64,000 bases of DNA from Prinsepia uniflora (Eukaryota; Streptophyta; Magnoliopsida; Rosales; Rosaceae). A program made the translations under genes and the position numbers. Below are positions 25,868-36,699 of this stretch, piece after piece; position 1 is the stretch's first letter; each line of letters starts with the position of its first letter. Under the pieces are notes generated by a model. The model searched no databases and had not been told where the DNA came from. It worked only from the letters and a program-made list of their open reading frames with translations. Location: NCBI GenBank assembly GCA_032719365.1, contig CM064873.1:31287742-31351741 (forward strand). Direction: 5' to 3'.

Positions 25868-26232
25868 AATAAAAAAGTTAATGAAATAAAAAGTTAATGG
25901 AATAAAAAGTTAATGAAATAAAGTTAATGGAATAAAAAGTTAGTGGAATAAAAAGTTAATGGAATAAAATTAATGGAATAAAAAGTTAATGGAATAAAAA
26001 GTTAGTGGAATAAAAAGTTAATGGAATAAAGTTAATGGAATAAAAGTTAATGGAATAAAAAGTTAATGGAATAAAAAGTTAGTGGAATAAAAAGTTAATG
26101 GAATAAAATTAATGGAATAAAAAGTTAATGGAATAAAAAGTTAGTGGAATAAAAAGTTAATGGAATAAAGTTAATGGAATAAAAAGTTAATGGAATAAAA
26201 AGTTAGTGGAATAAAAAGTTAATGGAATAAAT
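25868..26232 (+). repeat. AATAAAAAGTTAATGG minisatellite with higher-order period
   Basis: About 23 tandem units of 14-16 bp. The variant unit containing GTTAGTGG starts at 25939, 26001, 26078, 26140 and 26202, giving spacings of 62, 77, 62 and 62 bp. So 62-bp blocks of four units were amplified together, with one extra unit in one block. Confidence 0.9.
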
Positions 26233-26706
26233 TTAAAGTTAAAGGTATAAAGAAAAAGTTTATGAAATAAAATTAAAATTAATGGATTAAAGAAAAAGTT
26301 AGAAAGTGTAAAGAAAAAAAAATTAAAAGTAAGGAAAAGTGAATATGTACAATATGCATTTATGATAAGTACAAATTAAATTAAATTATGAACAAGTATG
26401 ATAGAATTTTAAATTTACATAAACAATTTGAATATGAACAAATATAAAAAAAAAATTATGAACATTTATGAACAAGTATAAATTAGAAACTATGAATAAG
26501 TAAAGTATGAACATTATAAACAAAAATAATAAGAACAAAAATAAGATAGATAAATAAAATATAAACAAGTAAGTAAGGGTTATAAACAAATATAATATTA
26601 ACAGGTTATAAACAAATATAATATTAACAAAAGTAAAATTTATAAACAAGTATAATATGCACAATTTATATACATACAATAACAAATTAAAAATGATTTT
26701 CAATTT

Positions 26707-26723
26707 CCCCGACAACGGCGCCA
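26707..26723 (-). other. Primer-binding site of element C (tRNA-Asp type)
   Basis: The minus strand reads TGGCGCCGTTGTCGGGG, complementary to the 3' end of plant tRNA-Asp with one mismatch. It lies five bases inside the right LTR (start 26729). Confidence 0.85.
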
Positions 26724-26728
26724 AAAAT

Positions 26729-28598
26729 TGACTACGCCCAAACTACGCATCAAATTAAACACGTAATTCGAGTGTTGTGCAATTTAAACCCTTTTTGTGT
26801 AGATGTAGTATTGGTAAATAGGGATCGTTCTTAACCGGGAAATTAGGGAACATTAATAATGTGTTAGTGGGAGATGAATAAAAGAATAATGAATTAAAGA
26901 ATTAAATAATCAAAAAATTAAATAATCAAAGAATTAATAAATTAAAGAATAGATGAATAAGAGAATAAAGAAATAAAAGGAATAAAAGAATAAAAGAATA
27001 AAAGAATAAAGAATAAAAAGGGATCAAAGAATAAAAGAATTAAAAGAATTAAAGAATTAAAGAATTAAAGAATTAAAGAATAAAGAATAAAAGAGGGGTT
27101 TTGAAAAGATTTATAACTAAATTAAAGAAAACACTAATTAAAAATTAAAATGCAAATGCTCATGCTAATTGGAATTTACAAACCATAGAGTAGTTTCATA
27201 GACAAAACCCACACTTTTACGTAAGTAATTTCGAATTAACAATCACATTATTTAAACTACTCCTAAAAATAGACTTCTTTCTAACATTTTGCTCATAATA
27301 AACCAATCACGAAATCCTACCTTCATCATCTCAAATACTTACATATATCTTTCAATATTATAAATGCATCAACCATTAATGTGTGTCAAACATCAATATG
27401 CTTCAAACATTTACAACATGATTTACCTTAAGTTTATAATTAAATGCGCCGACAGCGATCAACATTTAATCTCTTCAATTCTACTCTAAGTGCACCGACA
27501 GCGGATAAAACACTTAACATCAAATTGAAGTTTAAGCACTAAAACATATGAAGTAAAAGAAATTCAAAAAGTAAAACACATGGAGATTGTATTCTTACTT
27601 ACAAATATTAGAAATAAAATACCAAGAACAATAGTAAAGAAGAAATGAAAATAACATAAAAATAACATAAATTATGGATAAGAATTAAAAGAAAACTAAT
27701 TAATAAGAAAATCTACAAGAAGTAAAAATGGTCCCCAAAAATGTCTCTCAAAAGAGAGAAACAAAAGAACTAACTAAGAACTAAGAACTAAGAAAGAAAT
27801 GGAAGAATGAAACTAATTGGGGACTCCCAAAATACAAGAATTGAAGCCCTATTTATAAGTGGAAAAAGCTATCAAAAATAATATAAAAATACAATAAAAA
27901 ATGTGGAATAATGGAATGATGAGTAGTAAAGATTTGTGATGATGTTTAGAAGTGGTTTGAGTTGTAAAGTTGCAAAATTGGGTTGGAAAGTGGAAGGAAT
28001 TTGGGTGGAAGTTGGGTGGAAATTGGGTGGAAGCTGCTGGAAAAGAATTCAGCAGAGAGATGCTAGAAAAGAATTCAGCAGAAAGCTGCTGAAAAGAAGG
28101 GAAGAAACTCGGCGGCAGGCTGCTGAATGGAAGGCTGGGAGTTCGGCTGGCGCGCGCTGAGGAGGGGACCAAGAATTCGACTAGCGTGCGCCCAAGGATG
28201 GGCAACCGCTTCGGTAGGCGCTGCAGGTGCTGAGAATCGGGCCAGGAATTCCTGGGCTGTTGGGACGCTGGCTTGGGCTTGATGGAATTGGGCCGGAGAT
28301 TGCTGGCGGGTCGAGCTTTATTTCTTCTTCTTTTTTTTTTATGTTGGGCTGGGCTGCAAAATGAAAGTTAATTAATTAATTTAGTAATATTTCACCGAAA
28401 TTCGTCCATAATTTCTTTGTTATAATTTCGATCGAGACGATTCTTTCGCCAAAATACTCCAAATTATGAACTTCATTTATTTAAACAAAAATAACACAAA
28501 ATAAATTATTTTATCTATTTATTTAATATTTTAATATTAAAAGTCAAGTATAAAAGATATAAAATAATATAAAATAATGCTTATTTGAGGACCTATCA
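26729..28598 (-). repeat. 5' LTR of element C
   Basis: A 1,870-bp copy nearly identical to 20834-22696. Differences are scattered single bases and small length changes in A-rich runs. It ends at CCTATCA, 28598, then the ACGTC duplication. Confidence 0.9.
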
Positions 28599-31500
28599 AC
28601 GTCCAATAATGATCACAGTCCCAAGGCTACGCGTGCCACCCGAGGTCTCAAATCCCGAGTCCAAACTCCGAACCCAGTTCGGTTATGGCATCCCAGATGC
28701 CTAGCGTCCCAGACGCTCGACGTCCCAGACGTCCAATCATAGCAATCATGCTCCTGAGTCATCATACGGTTCGGCACCTCCGTAGCATGACTCCTCGCAG
28801 GCAATGCACCGTGACCGCTCCGGGGTACCACATCCGGAGGAGACAGTATTATACGGTGGATTATACAGTACAGTACCCAAGATAGTTATCATATCCACAT
28901 GCATACATAAATATGTATATATATATATCATATAAAACAGTATTCAATTTCCGTAAAGCAGGTCTCAGCCCAACACCGTAAAACGTGTCACAGCCGTAAA
29001 TCGAGATAATCAAAATCCATTATTGATTCACGCACACATATAGATATACGGAAATGAAAACGGTTATGCATGCAAGTGTTCATAAAAACGGGCCCACTCA
29101 CAGTACTCTCCCGCTGCGAATAACGCGCGTATGAACTTTTCTCCGGAATTAATGTAAGTTTCCTGTCATTTCCAATCACACACAAGTGTCATTATAGGTC
29201 CTTAAAATACACTCAAAAAGTCCAAAACAGAAACCGGTTCGGGAAAGCCGGCCAACACGCTTCCCGAGACATCCGGCCCTAAACTGACCTTCCTCACTAT
29301 CTCAGATCAACATGGTTATTTCACAGAAAATGTTCAAAATGATAAAAGGATTAAAAGTCATGTTGACCGTGATCCGAGATAGTGCTCAACGCGCCCTCAC
29401 GCGCCGCCCAAAGTGGCTGCGCGTGAACGTCACGCGCTGCTACAGTGACACTGCTACAGTGCCGTCGTCTTTGCCCGATTTACTGTAATTTGGGTCTTCA
29501 ACCCGCGGTGTGACCCGGTTAAATAACCCTTCATTTCTACTTAATTTCATTCATTCTTGATTCTAACATGTTCTAACATCTTTTAATTACAGTTCCTAGT
29601 CCTCTAATCATCTCGACAAGCCCTAAATCGTCCTAACCAAACCCGAACAGCCTCACGGGTCAAACCTCAGAACTCCTCCAAACTATCTCCATTGTCCAAT
29701 TAAATCATACAGAAGCATTAGAGGACCCAGACTAACCAAATGGAACCATCAATTGAATGAAACATTACCTGGAAGTAGCCGTCCAAACACTGCGATTTCC
29801 TCTGCACACGGCGGTCACCGTCCCAGCTCCTCCGTGGCTGGTTTCCGTCGATTCCGATATGGACAAGTTCCAAATGCTCCCTGAAAGCTCACTCAGTGAT
29901 TGGTTTCGTCTAATAGGCCGTAGAAATTGAACTTGGATTTTTCCCTCCAAACTGGTTTTCTCTGAACTGGAACTTGGGTTCCTGGGCACACAACGATCAT
30001 TCCCCTTCAATGACTGCACGCACAAGTTTCTGTCACTCCCAGAAGGCTTCCACTGTGCATGGATTGGTCCCAAAACCCGTAGGAATCGAATTCGGAAATT
30101 TCCCCCCAAAAACCCGAAACTGTTCTTCACGGCTTCCTCTCAGTCTCTCACAGTCTCTCAACCTCAACTGATGCAAACTGAACCCGTCTCTCACTCCCCT
30201 TGCGCGGTTAATCAATCAAGGAGGCCAACACCCGTGGGAGACACTCACAGGCCTCACTGAACTCTGCCCCCCGCACACAGAGCTCAAACCACGATTTGAT
30301 TCCTACCCGTGCACTAATTCGGCCTCAAACAACACTCCCATTACCTCAAACTACATAAACAATGTCCACAACAGTCCACTAAGGCTTAAACAATTGCACG
30401 CCCACAAACACCACGGCATGGCCGTGTACCCTGCTTTTCACGGTTGCTGCTACAGTAACCGTGCAAAAAGACCAAAATGCCCTCAGGGCAGAAATTACCA
30501 AAATGCCCTCCAACTTCCGTGACCCGTAACTCGGTCATCCGATGTCCGTTTCACGCGTGCCGCCTGTCGTTATACTCAGGGCATCGAGACAAACCCAATG
30601 GTCTTCAGGTCGTGTGAAAATTCACGGTATTTTAAAAGTCAACTTTTTCCCCTAATTCGTTCAAATTACGGTAATGCCCCTGAACTTCCGAACGTCGCAA
30701 CTTCTCCCCTGTTCGTCCGAATTGGACGTGCCACCTGTCAATGGACTCGTGACGTCCCGAACTACGTCACGTCCATCGGTCAAGGTCCGGTTGACCCACC
30801 AATTAAAAAGTCAACAATTTGACCTAATCATTCACAAGGGTAAAAATGTCATTTCATTCCATATTTTACAATATTACAATCTACGAATCTCCAGGGTGTT
30901 ACATCGAAGGACGGCCTTGAGGGTTCGAGCTTGGCCAGGGAAATGAGGTATGCTTTATCGATTTTGAGCTCATAGGATTGCATCTGGGTAGGCTAGGACC
31001 CTTTTGGTGAAATGATGGCGAACAAAGGAGTCGAAATGGGTGAGATAGAATAGGGTCTAGTATTCTGGTCGGATGAGCTGTTATAGGGTCGCGGGTCGAC
31101 CTGGTTGGAGGTTAACGATGATGATGTGGCGTGTGACATCATCATGTTTAGCCACGTGGCCTAGGTTGGTTGGTGCCATGTGGCGAGCTATCAAAGGTCT
31201 GTTAGAGCTAACATGGTAGGGTGACGTTAGCAGGTGACACATGACACATGACATGTGTTAGGTGGTGACACGTGGCAGTTATCAAGGGGTGCCACGTGGT
31301 AGTTGTCAGATGTTAGAGTTGACAAGGTGAGGCCAGCTTGGACTGACGTTAGTAGGTGACGTCAGTAGCTGATGTTAGCGTTGACTGCGCATGGGGAAAA
31401 CTTTGACCAGCGCATGTGGGTCGTGGGCACAAATTTTGAGGTGAAATCAGTCTTGTTCGAATGGTTTTGACGTCCTTAATTCAATAGTGGTGGTTTCAGG

Positions 31501-32626
31501 TTTATCAAAGATCGTTTGTTTCGTGTTTTGGAAGGTTTTCTCCTTGAGAAGCGTGTTCAGGACGTGTTTTCAGTTCCGGAGTTTTTGAGGGTTTGTGTAT
31601 GGACTTATATAGATTGTTAGTAGCCCTTGGGTGTGACTTTGATAGGCTAGGATGTCCCGGAGGCTTCAGATTGGCTTACGACTTGTGTTTGGGGCGAGCA
31701 GTGATACTATGAGTGGACATTTGATTTCATAATTGTGATGCATGCATAATTATGTGTTTTTATTGGCTTTATAGCATGATTTGGCATGTTTATTATTGTG
31801 GACATGATTTACAAATTTATGGTGTGTTTTTGGAAAACCGGGATTTGGGCTAGTGTCCGAGAGGTAAATGTTTTGGGTTGCTGCACAGGGATGATAACTG
31901 TTTTGGGCTAGTGTCCGAAGTTGGAATTAGAGGATTCCTGGAAACGGGCTCAGACGTAGTCGGGGTTGGACTCCACATGTACCAACGGGGTTGGACCCTA
32001 TAGGACCCATACTCGTCTACCGGTACTACGGAGGGAACCCTATTTGGACTAATAACTAGTTGGACTAGGAAGACGAGGATTGACTTTATGACTAGTTGGA
32101 CTAGCAGTTGGTTGGACTAACATGGTGATGTTTGACTTTGGGATTGGTTGGACCAGCGAGATTAGGTTTGACTTTTATTTATTTGTGATATGTTCAAATA
32201 TTTTCAAGTGGCTTGGAGCTGGGGATTTTCAAGGAAATGTGAGCCGAGGGCTTTTATGTGTTATATGTGATTTGGGTTGGACCTAGGGTTTTATGATTTA
32301 CTGTTTTATTTGAAAGCTAAGGTTTATTCGGTTATGCATGCATGGTTTTGTAAAACAGAGGGTTAAATGTATGTTTCGGAAAATGGTGTTTTAAAGATTT
32401 ATTTTTGTCCACTCATAATTTTTATGGTTTTTGATACCCTCCAAGTTGGTTGCGGACGCGAGGCTGAAGCATCATGTGGGTCGGCGCACTCTGGTTATTA
32501 TGGTAGGTATCTCTTGTCTAACACATGATAGGTAATGAGGGTACTTTGGTAATTTTACCATGTTGTGTTAGATGGGAGCAGCTTCTCTCACGTTAATCGA
32601 GGGGGATTATAGGGAGGGTCCTGTCA

Positions 32627-33278
32627 TTTTTTGTGTTTTCAAAAATAGCCTATCAGACTTTAAACCTTACACAAACATCTCATCAGGTTCCAAAAACATT
32701 ACACATAACCCAAAACATGATTTTTTTTTTTTTAATCAAATGTAATATAAGTTATGTAAATACTAAAATATCCTTACAATTATTTGAATACCTTATCATT
32801 CAATTATGAAAATATTACTATGAAATGTCAATTTTGTCAATTTTTAGGTTTATGTCAGGTTTTAATTAATAATCAATTAACAAATAAGTTTATGTGTAAT
32901 GTTTTTGAAATCTAGGGAGAATTTGTTTAAAGTCTAAAACTTAAGGGGTGTTTGTGAAAATATTAAAAGTCTTAGGGGGTATTTGTGTAAATAAGCCTAA
33001 CTTGATTTGATTGTGTGATGATACCTTTTCATTTTAATATAATTAAATATCTTTTGATATTAAAAAAAAATCGATAGATAATATATGGTAGCAGTTAATT
33101 GTAGGATTTACAAAGTGTAATTATTAATAAAAATTATTTTACCTTTATTCGTCATCTCGTATTTGGCCAAATTAATTTATAAAAAATTAATTCTTAGCGC
33201 GAATGCTTTAAACGAATTGAAGACACAATAGAGGGAAAATGTAATTTACAAAAAAAAGAAAAGAAAAAAAAGTATACC
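32627..33278. other. Intergenic DNA upstream of the EIL gene
   Basis: AT-rich, non-repetitive by eye. I see no gene or TE terminus after the end of LTR H1. Confidence 0.5.
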
Positions 33279-33330
33279 CACGTGTTGACCGCGGTTAAAA
33301 CGTAACCCGACTCTAGTTAAATAAGACACC
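33279..33330 (+). promoter_or_regulatory. Putative EIL promoter: G-box, W-box, TATA-like
   Basis: CACGTG (33279-33284) is directly followed by TTGAC (33285-33289), a G-box abutting a WRKY-type W-box. A TATA-like TTAAATAAG lies near 33317-33325. Downstream is a pyrimidine-rich leader (about 33350-33410). Position and composition suit a core promoter; the start site is inferred. Confidence 0.45.
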
Positions 33331-33541
33331 TGCCACCAAAAAGTCACCATTGCTTCCCATCCCGGTCCCTGCACCCTGCCACCACCCTTATCTTTCTCTC
33401 ACTTTCTTCTTCCATTAACGAAGGAAAGGAAAGGAAAGGAGGAAAACCCACTCAAATCTCCCTCTTCTGATCCAAATTCAAAACTCCTGTCTGAGCAAAT
33501 CAGATGATGTTTTTGGAGTTTTAATGATATCCATAAGTCAG

Positions 33542-34378
33542 GTATCTTCATTTTCTACTTGTTTTATTGTCAGTGTTTGTTTCATTTCTTAGTCTTCTTG
33601 TCTACAGATTGACCAATCAAAAGTCTTCTTCTCTACAGCCCTCATAAATTGAACATATTCTTATCAATCTTCTATTAATCATGGGTTTTGATGTTTGATT
33701 TTCATACTCATATTTAGTTCTTTCTCTCTAGCTTTTTTGTTTGGTGTGCCCTGTTGGTTTGGTCTTCCATATTCTTAATTTATGTTTAATTAATAAAATT
33801 TTTTCCTTCAAAAATTTTGATTTGATATATTTGGATCTGAACATATATTATATATATATATATATATATATCTATAGATATATATGAACAGCCTCTGGAT
33901 CCAAAAGGTGGCTATCCTGAATTTACAATAATTAATGAAAAAATGAAATAGTAAGCGTATCGTGTTGCTGTGGTAGGTGGAATATGTGCTGTGCTGTAAA
34001 CCCGAAATGATGTTATTGATTTCATGAAGAAAATGAATCTGGGCGATAGTGGATCTGAGGTTACTTGCAGTTAGGACTTCAACGTAGTTTTATTGTAATG
34101 ATCTCATGTTTTTTGAGTCACGGGTCGAAACATTTAATTTTGTAGGATTGCATCTAGGTGTTTTTGGTATGCAAACATTGAGATCCGTTACGTGTTTGTT
34201 TGCATTAGTTGTCGGTTTCATACACATTTAACTTATGTTATGCTTGTGTAAGTGGTTCTGATTCATTACTGTATTACTTTTATGTTTGTAATTACTTATA
34301 TTTATAACTTTATTATTGACTGTTCAATGTACGTAACAATTGTGGATTCTGAGTTATTTGTAATTTATTCATTTGCAG
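33542..34378 (+). other. Probable 5'-UTR intron of the EIL gene
   Basis: A donor CAG|GTATCT at 33541/33542 and an acceptor TTTGCAG at 34372-34378 bound a T-rich 837-bp segment containing an (AT)n run at about 33845-33871. Leader introns with a single coding exon are usual in EIN3/EIL genes. A second small intron (34434-34513, ending CTAG before the ATG) is possible but weaker. Confidence 0.55.
33845..33871. repeat. (AT)n microsatellite in the EIL leader intron
   Basis: About 13 uninterrupted TA/AT dinucleotides, likely length-polymorphic. Confidence 0.85.
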
Positions 34379-34513
34379 AAGATTGGCTTATAAGAATTGT
34401 GAAGCTAATGGCTTTGTGCAAGACCGGCAAACAGTAAGGGAAGGGTGGTGAAGTTCGTGTGGACTGCGTTTAATTATATATTTTTGTAAGGTTGGACTTT
34501 GTGTCCTTGCTAG

Positions 34514-36328
34514 ATGGGGATATTTGAGGAAATGGGTTTCTCTAGTAATCTTGATTTTCTTTCTGCTTCCCCTGGGGAAGGTGAAGCAGCTCCAGAGCAT
34601 GACCCAGAGACAACAGTAGAAGAGGATAATAGTGATGAAGAAATGGATGTTGAGGAACTTGAGAGGAGAATGTGGAGAGATCGAACGCTATTGAAGCGGC
34701 TTAAAGAACAAAGTAAGGGAAAAGAAGGAGCTGACAATGCAAGGCAGCGCCAGTCACAGGAACAAGCTCGGAGGAAGAAAATGTCAAGGGCACAAGACGG
34801 AATCCTGAAATATATGCTGAAAATGATGGAAGTTTGCAAAGCTCAGGGCTTTGTTTATGGGATTATCCCTGAAAAAGGAAAACCAGTGAGTGGTGCATCT
34901 GACAATCTTCGAGAATGGTGGAAGGAAAAAGTAAGATTTGATCGTAATGGCCCTGCTGCAATTGCCAAGTATCAGGCTGATCATTCAATCCCCGGAAAGA
35001 ATGAAGATTGCAGTGCATTACCATCCACTCCTCACACCTTGCAGGAGCTCCAAGACACCACTTTGGGTTCACTTCTATCCGCATTGATGCAGCACTGTGA
35101 TCCCCCGCAAAGGCGTTTCCCATTGGAGAAGGGTGTTGCCCCACCTTGGTGGCCTACTGGTAATGAGGAATGGTGGCCTCAATTGAATTTGTCCAAGGAT
35201 CAGGGTCCTCCCCCATACAAAAAGCCTCATGATTTGAAGAAGGCTTGGAAAGTGAGTGTTCTCACGGCCGTGATAAAGCACATGTCACCTGATATTGCCA
35301 AGATCCGCAAGCATGTTCGTCAGTCTAAATGTTTGCAGGACAAAATGACTGCAAAAGAGAGTGCTACCTGGCTAGCTATTATAAACCAGGAGGAAGCTCT
35401 GGCCCGGAGGTTATATCCTGACCAATGTCCACCTCCATCAGTTGTTGGGAGTGGGTCTTTTGGAATCAGTGGTACCTGTGATTATGATGTAGAAGGGGTT
35501 GATGATGAGCAAAATGTTGAAGTTGACGACTGCAAGCCTCTTCTTAATCAATTCAATATTGCAACTGCTGGACAAAGGGATGGGCTGATACCTCAGATTA
35601 AGGGAGAGTTGATTGAGACCAACTCTGACTTCGGTCAAAAGAGGAAAGAGTTGGCAGAAGAACCACAGATGATGCTAAATCAGAAGATTTACACTTGCGA
35701 GTACACCCCGTGTCCATATCACGATTATCGGCTAGGCTTTCTTGATATTACCGCAAGAAACAATCATCAGTTGAATTGTCCATACCGGGCTAATTCTTCA
35801 CAAGTGTTTGGAGTGGCAAGCTTTCAGGTTCAGAATGATAAACCTGCGGTCTTCTCTCGCCCCCCTGCTCAATCAAAGCCAGGTATTCAACAATCGCTGA
35901 ACCAGACAACTAGTTTCAGTGCATCCGAACTTGGACTTGCTGATGATGGGCACAAAATGATATCTCAACTCATGTCATTCTATGATAGTAATATCCAGCA
36001 GAACAAGAACTCAAATCCTGGAAACCTCTCGGTCGTAGAAGGCCACCGCAACCAACAGCAGGCAAAATTCCAATTTCCAATGGATGATAACTTCTATGGT
36101 CCAGGAGTTGTTTTGGGGCGCAACATGTCTGAACCGTCCTCCATGCCTGTGCTTCATCCATCTTTCCCTTCTTCAGAAATTCAGTTTGATCCATGCAAGT
36201 TATTTGATTCTCCATTTGCTAACCATCCCAATGACATTGGCGAGGTAGGATTCTGCTCTCCCCTTAACTTGGCGCCTGAAGGCTACAACGTCGACACAAT
36301 GCTGAAGCAAGACACCTTTTGGATCTGA
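34514..36328 (+). CDS. EIN3/EIL-family transcription factor (ethylene signalling)
   Basis: An intact single-exon ORF of 604 residues. EIN3/EIL proteins are nuclear DNA-binding factors that switch on ethylene-response genes and are kept low by F-box-mediated turnover without ethylene. The N-terminus MGIFEEMGF with an acidic stretch (residues 28-50) is typical of the EIN3/EIL1 branch, not the sulphur-response EIL3/SLIM1 branch. The family's basic block RRKKMSRAQDG (86-96), the WWKEKVRFDRNGP block (135-147) and the DLKKAWKV...SPDIAKIRK block (240-266) are all present, covering the DNA-binding core (about 80-300). A C-terminal conserved block with YTCEYTPCPYHDY and NHQLNCPYR lies at 393-425. Residue 267 is His in IRKHVRQSK, where the family usually has Leu. 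Length is normal (about 580-640). The Met at 34514 is chosen because it opens the conserved N-terminus. The exact paralogue cannot be fixed here. Confidence 0.97.
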   Translation: MGIFEEMGFSSNLDFLSASPGEGEAAPEHDPETTVEEDNSDEEMDVEELERRMWRDRTLLKRLKEQSKGKEGADNARQRQSQEQARRKKMSRAQDGILKYMLKMMEVCKAQGFVYGIIPEKGKPVSGASDNLREWWKEKVRFDRNGPAAIAKYQADHSIPGKNEDCSALPSTPHTLQELQDTTLGSLLSALMQHCDPPQRRFPLEKGVAPPWWPTGNEEWWPQLNLSKDQGPPPYKKPHDLKKAWKVSVLTAVIKHMSPDIAKIRKHVRQSKCLQDKMTAKESATWLAIINQEEALARRLYPDQCPPPSVVGSGSFGISGTCDYDVEGVDDEQNVEVDDCKPLLNQFNIATAGQRDGLIPQIKGELIETNSDFGQKRKELAEEPQMMLNQKIYTCEYTPCPYHDYRLGFLDITARNNHQLNCPYRANSSQVFGVASFQVQNDKPAVFSRPPAQSKPGIQQSLNQTTSFSASELGLADDGHKMISQLMSFYDSNIQQNKNSNPGNLSVVEGHRNQQQAKFQFPMDDNFYGPGVVLGRNMSEPSSMPVLHPSFPSSEIQFDPCKLFDSPFANHPNDIGEVGFCSPLNLAPEGYNVDTMLKQDTFWI

Positions 36329-36563
36329 TGAAGTTGGGTCATCTTATGATGGCTGCTCGAATATACGAATAAGGTTGTATATTACGTTGGCATGGGGTTT
36401 TCTCTACGCAGCTAGGTACCCGAATAGGTAAAACTTTTTTAAGTTATCTGTTGGACTTGTTAGATGTTTATAACCCTTAACAACTTCTGGGGGTTCTCTT
36501 ACGTGCAACTTGAGCAGGAAGTATAGGTTTTCTAGTTGTTTGAGTGCAGTGCTGAATTGAGCC

Positions 36564-36569
36564 AATAAA
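36564..36569 (+). terminator. Poly(A) signal of the EIL gene
   Basis: AATAAA 236 bp past the stop codon, followed by T-rich and TG-rich sequence. It is the best candidate polyadenylation signal; the cleavage site is not determined. Confidence 0.5.
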
Positions 36570-36699
36570 GGACTCAAAAGAACCGAAATCTGATACTTTC
36601 GTTGAAATGTTTTCATGTAGTTATGTAATGTATACAGACATCTATGTATGTGGTGGTTCCATGGATTTACTGTTCTTGCTATCAACTATTTGATTGAAA

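Larger units (their letters stand above)
22735..26706 (-). other. Non-coding interior of element C
   Basis: About 4 kb of AT-rich DNA with long A and T runs (for example near 23450-23490 and 24200-24250). I find no conserved protein remnant except the short Athila/Tat-associated string at 24445-24490. It holds a second hairpin-plus-G-run module (24272-24312), serial repeats of the GATGCAAGTTA type (about 24500-24740), and a minisatellite (25868-26232). Confidence 0.75.
20834..28598 (-). mobile_element. Element C: non-coding LARD-like gypsy derivative
   Basis: A 7,765-bp element flanked by a perfect duplication ACGTC (20829-20833 and 28599-28603). The two LTRs (20834-22696 and 26729-28598) are nearly identical, beginning TGATAGGTCC and ending GGCGTAGTCA in the sense direction. 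A tRNA-Asp-type PBS lies by the right LTR and a GTGTGGGGG polypurine tract by the left, so it reads on the minus strand. The 4-kb interior has no credible ORF. A string at 24445-24490 (sense GCGCTTGTTGGGAGGCAACC) and the PBS type are hallmarks of the Athila/Tat group, so it looks like a large retrotransposon derivative needing proteins in trans. High LTR identity implies recent insertion. Confidence 0.9.
9914..30903 (-). mobile_element. Element A: Tekay/Del-like Ty3/gypsy retrotransposon with two nested insertions
   Basis: A complete element on the minus strand flanked by a perfect 5-bp duplication TCGAA (9909-9913 and 30904-30908). In sense order it has the 5' LTR (30903 to 20286), a PBS for initiator tRNA-Met (20283-20271), gag-pol (20172-15757), a polypurine tract, and the 3' LTR (12776-9914). 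Both LTRs start TGTAACACCC and end GGGTCCCTGTCA in the sense direction. They are about 2.86 kb long and differ at few positions by eye. Solo LTR B2 has inserted in the polypurine tract and element C in the 5' LTR. With these removed the element is about 10 kb. The reading frame carries three stops, so this copy is dead. Confidence 0.93.
20286..30903 (-). repeat. 5' LTR of element A, split by element C
   Basis: The sense-strand first LTR, present as two pieces, 20286-20833 and 28604-30903 (with the ACGTC duplication), about 2.85 kb when joined. It matches the 3' LTR closely, with scattered substitutions such as AAATGCATAA for AAATGTATAA near the PBS-side end. It adjoins the PBS directly. The right boundary GGGTGTTACA is followed by the TCGAA duplication. 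Confidence 0.92.
9227..32626 (+). mobile_element. LTR H1, split by element A
   Basis: An LTR in plus orientation starting TGTAACGACCAGACCTG at 9227 and ending GGGAGGGTCCTGTCA at 32626. Its two pieces, 9227-9913 and 30909-32626 (about 2.4 kb in total), are separated by the whole of element A. Both pieces match LTR H2: the start matches 44373 onwards, and the latter piece matches 45060-45800. Flanking 5-mers (TATAT and TTTTT) do not form a clear duplication, so whether it is a solo LTR or a remnant of an older element is undecided. Its right end lies about 0.65 kb upstream of the putative EIL promoter. Confidence 0.75.

Noticed and set aside
25868..26232. CRISPR-like array
   Set aside because: Units are contiguous with no unique spacers, and the setting is a plant retroelement.
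26386..26724. 112-codon ORF rich in Leu, Ile, Phe and Tyr
   Set aside because: It arises from AT-rich low-complexity sequence in element C; hydrophobicity is a composition effect.
34252..34437. 61-codon ORF upstream of EIL as a gene or uORF
   Set aside because: Most of it lies in the inferred leader intron; there are no conserved features.
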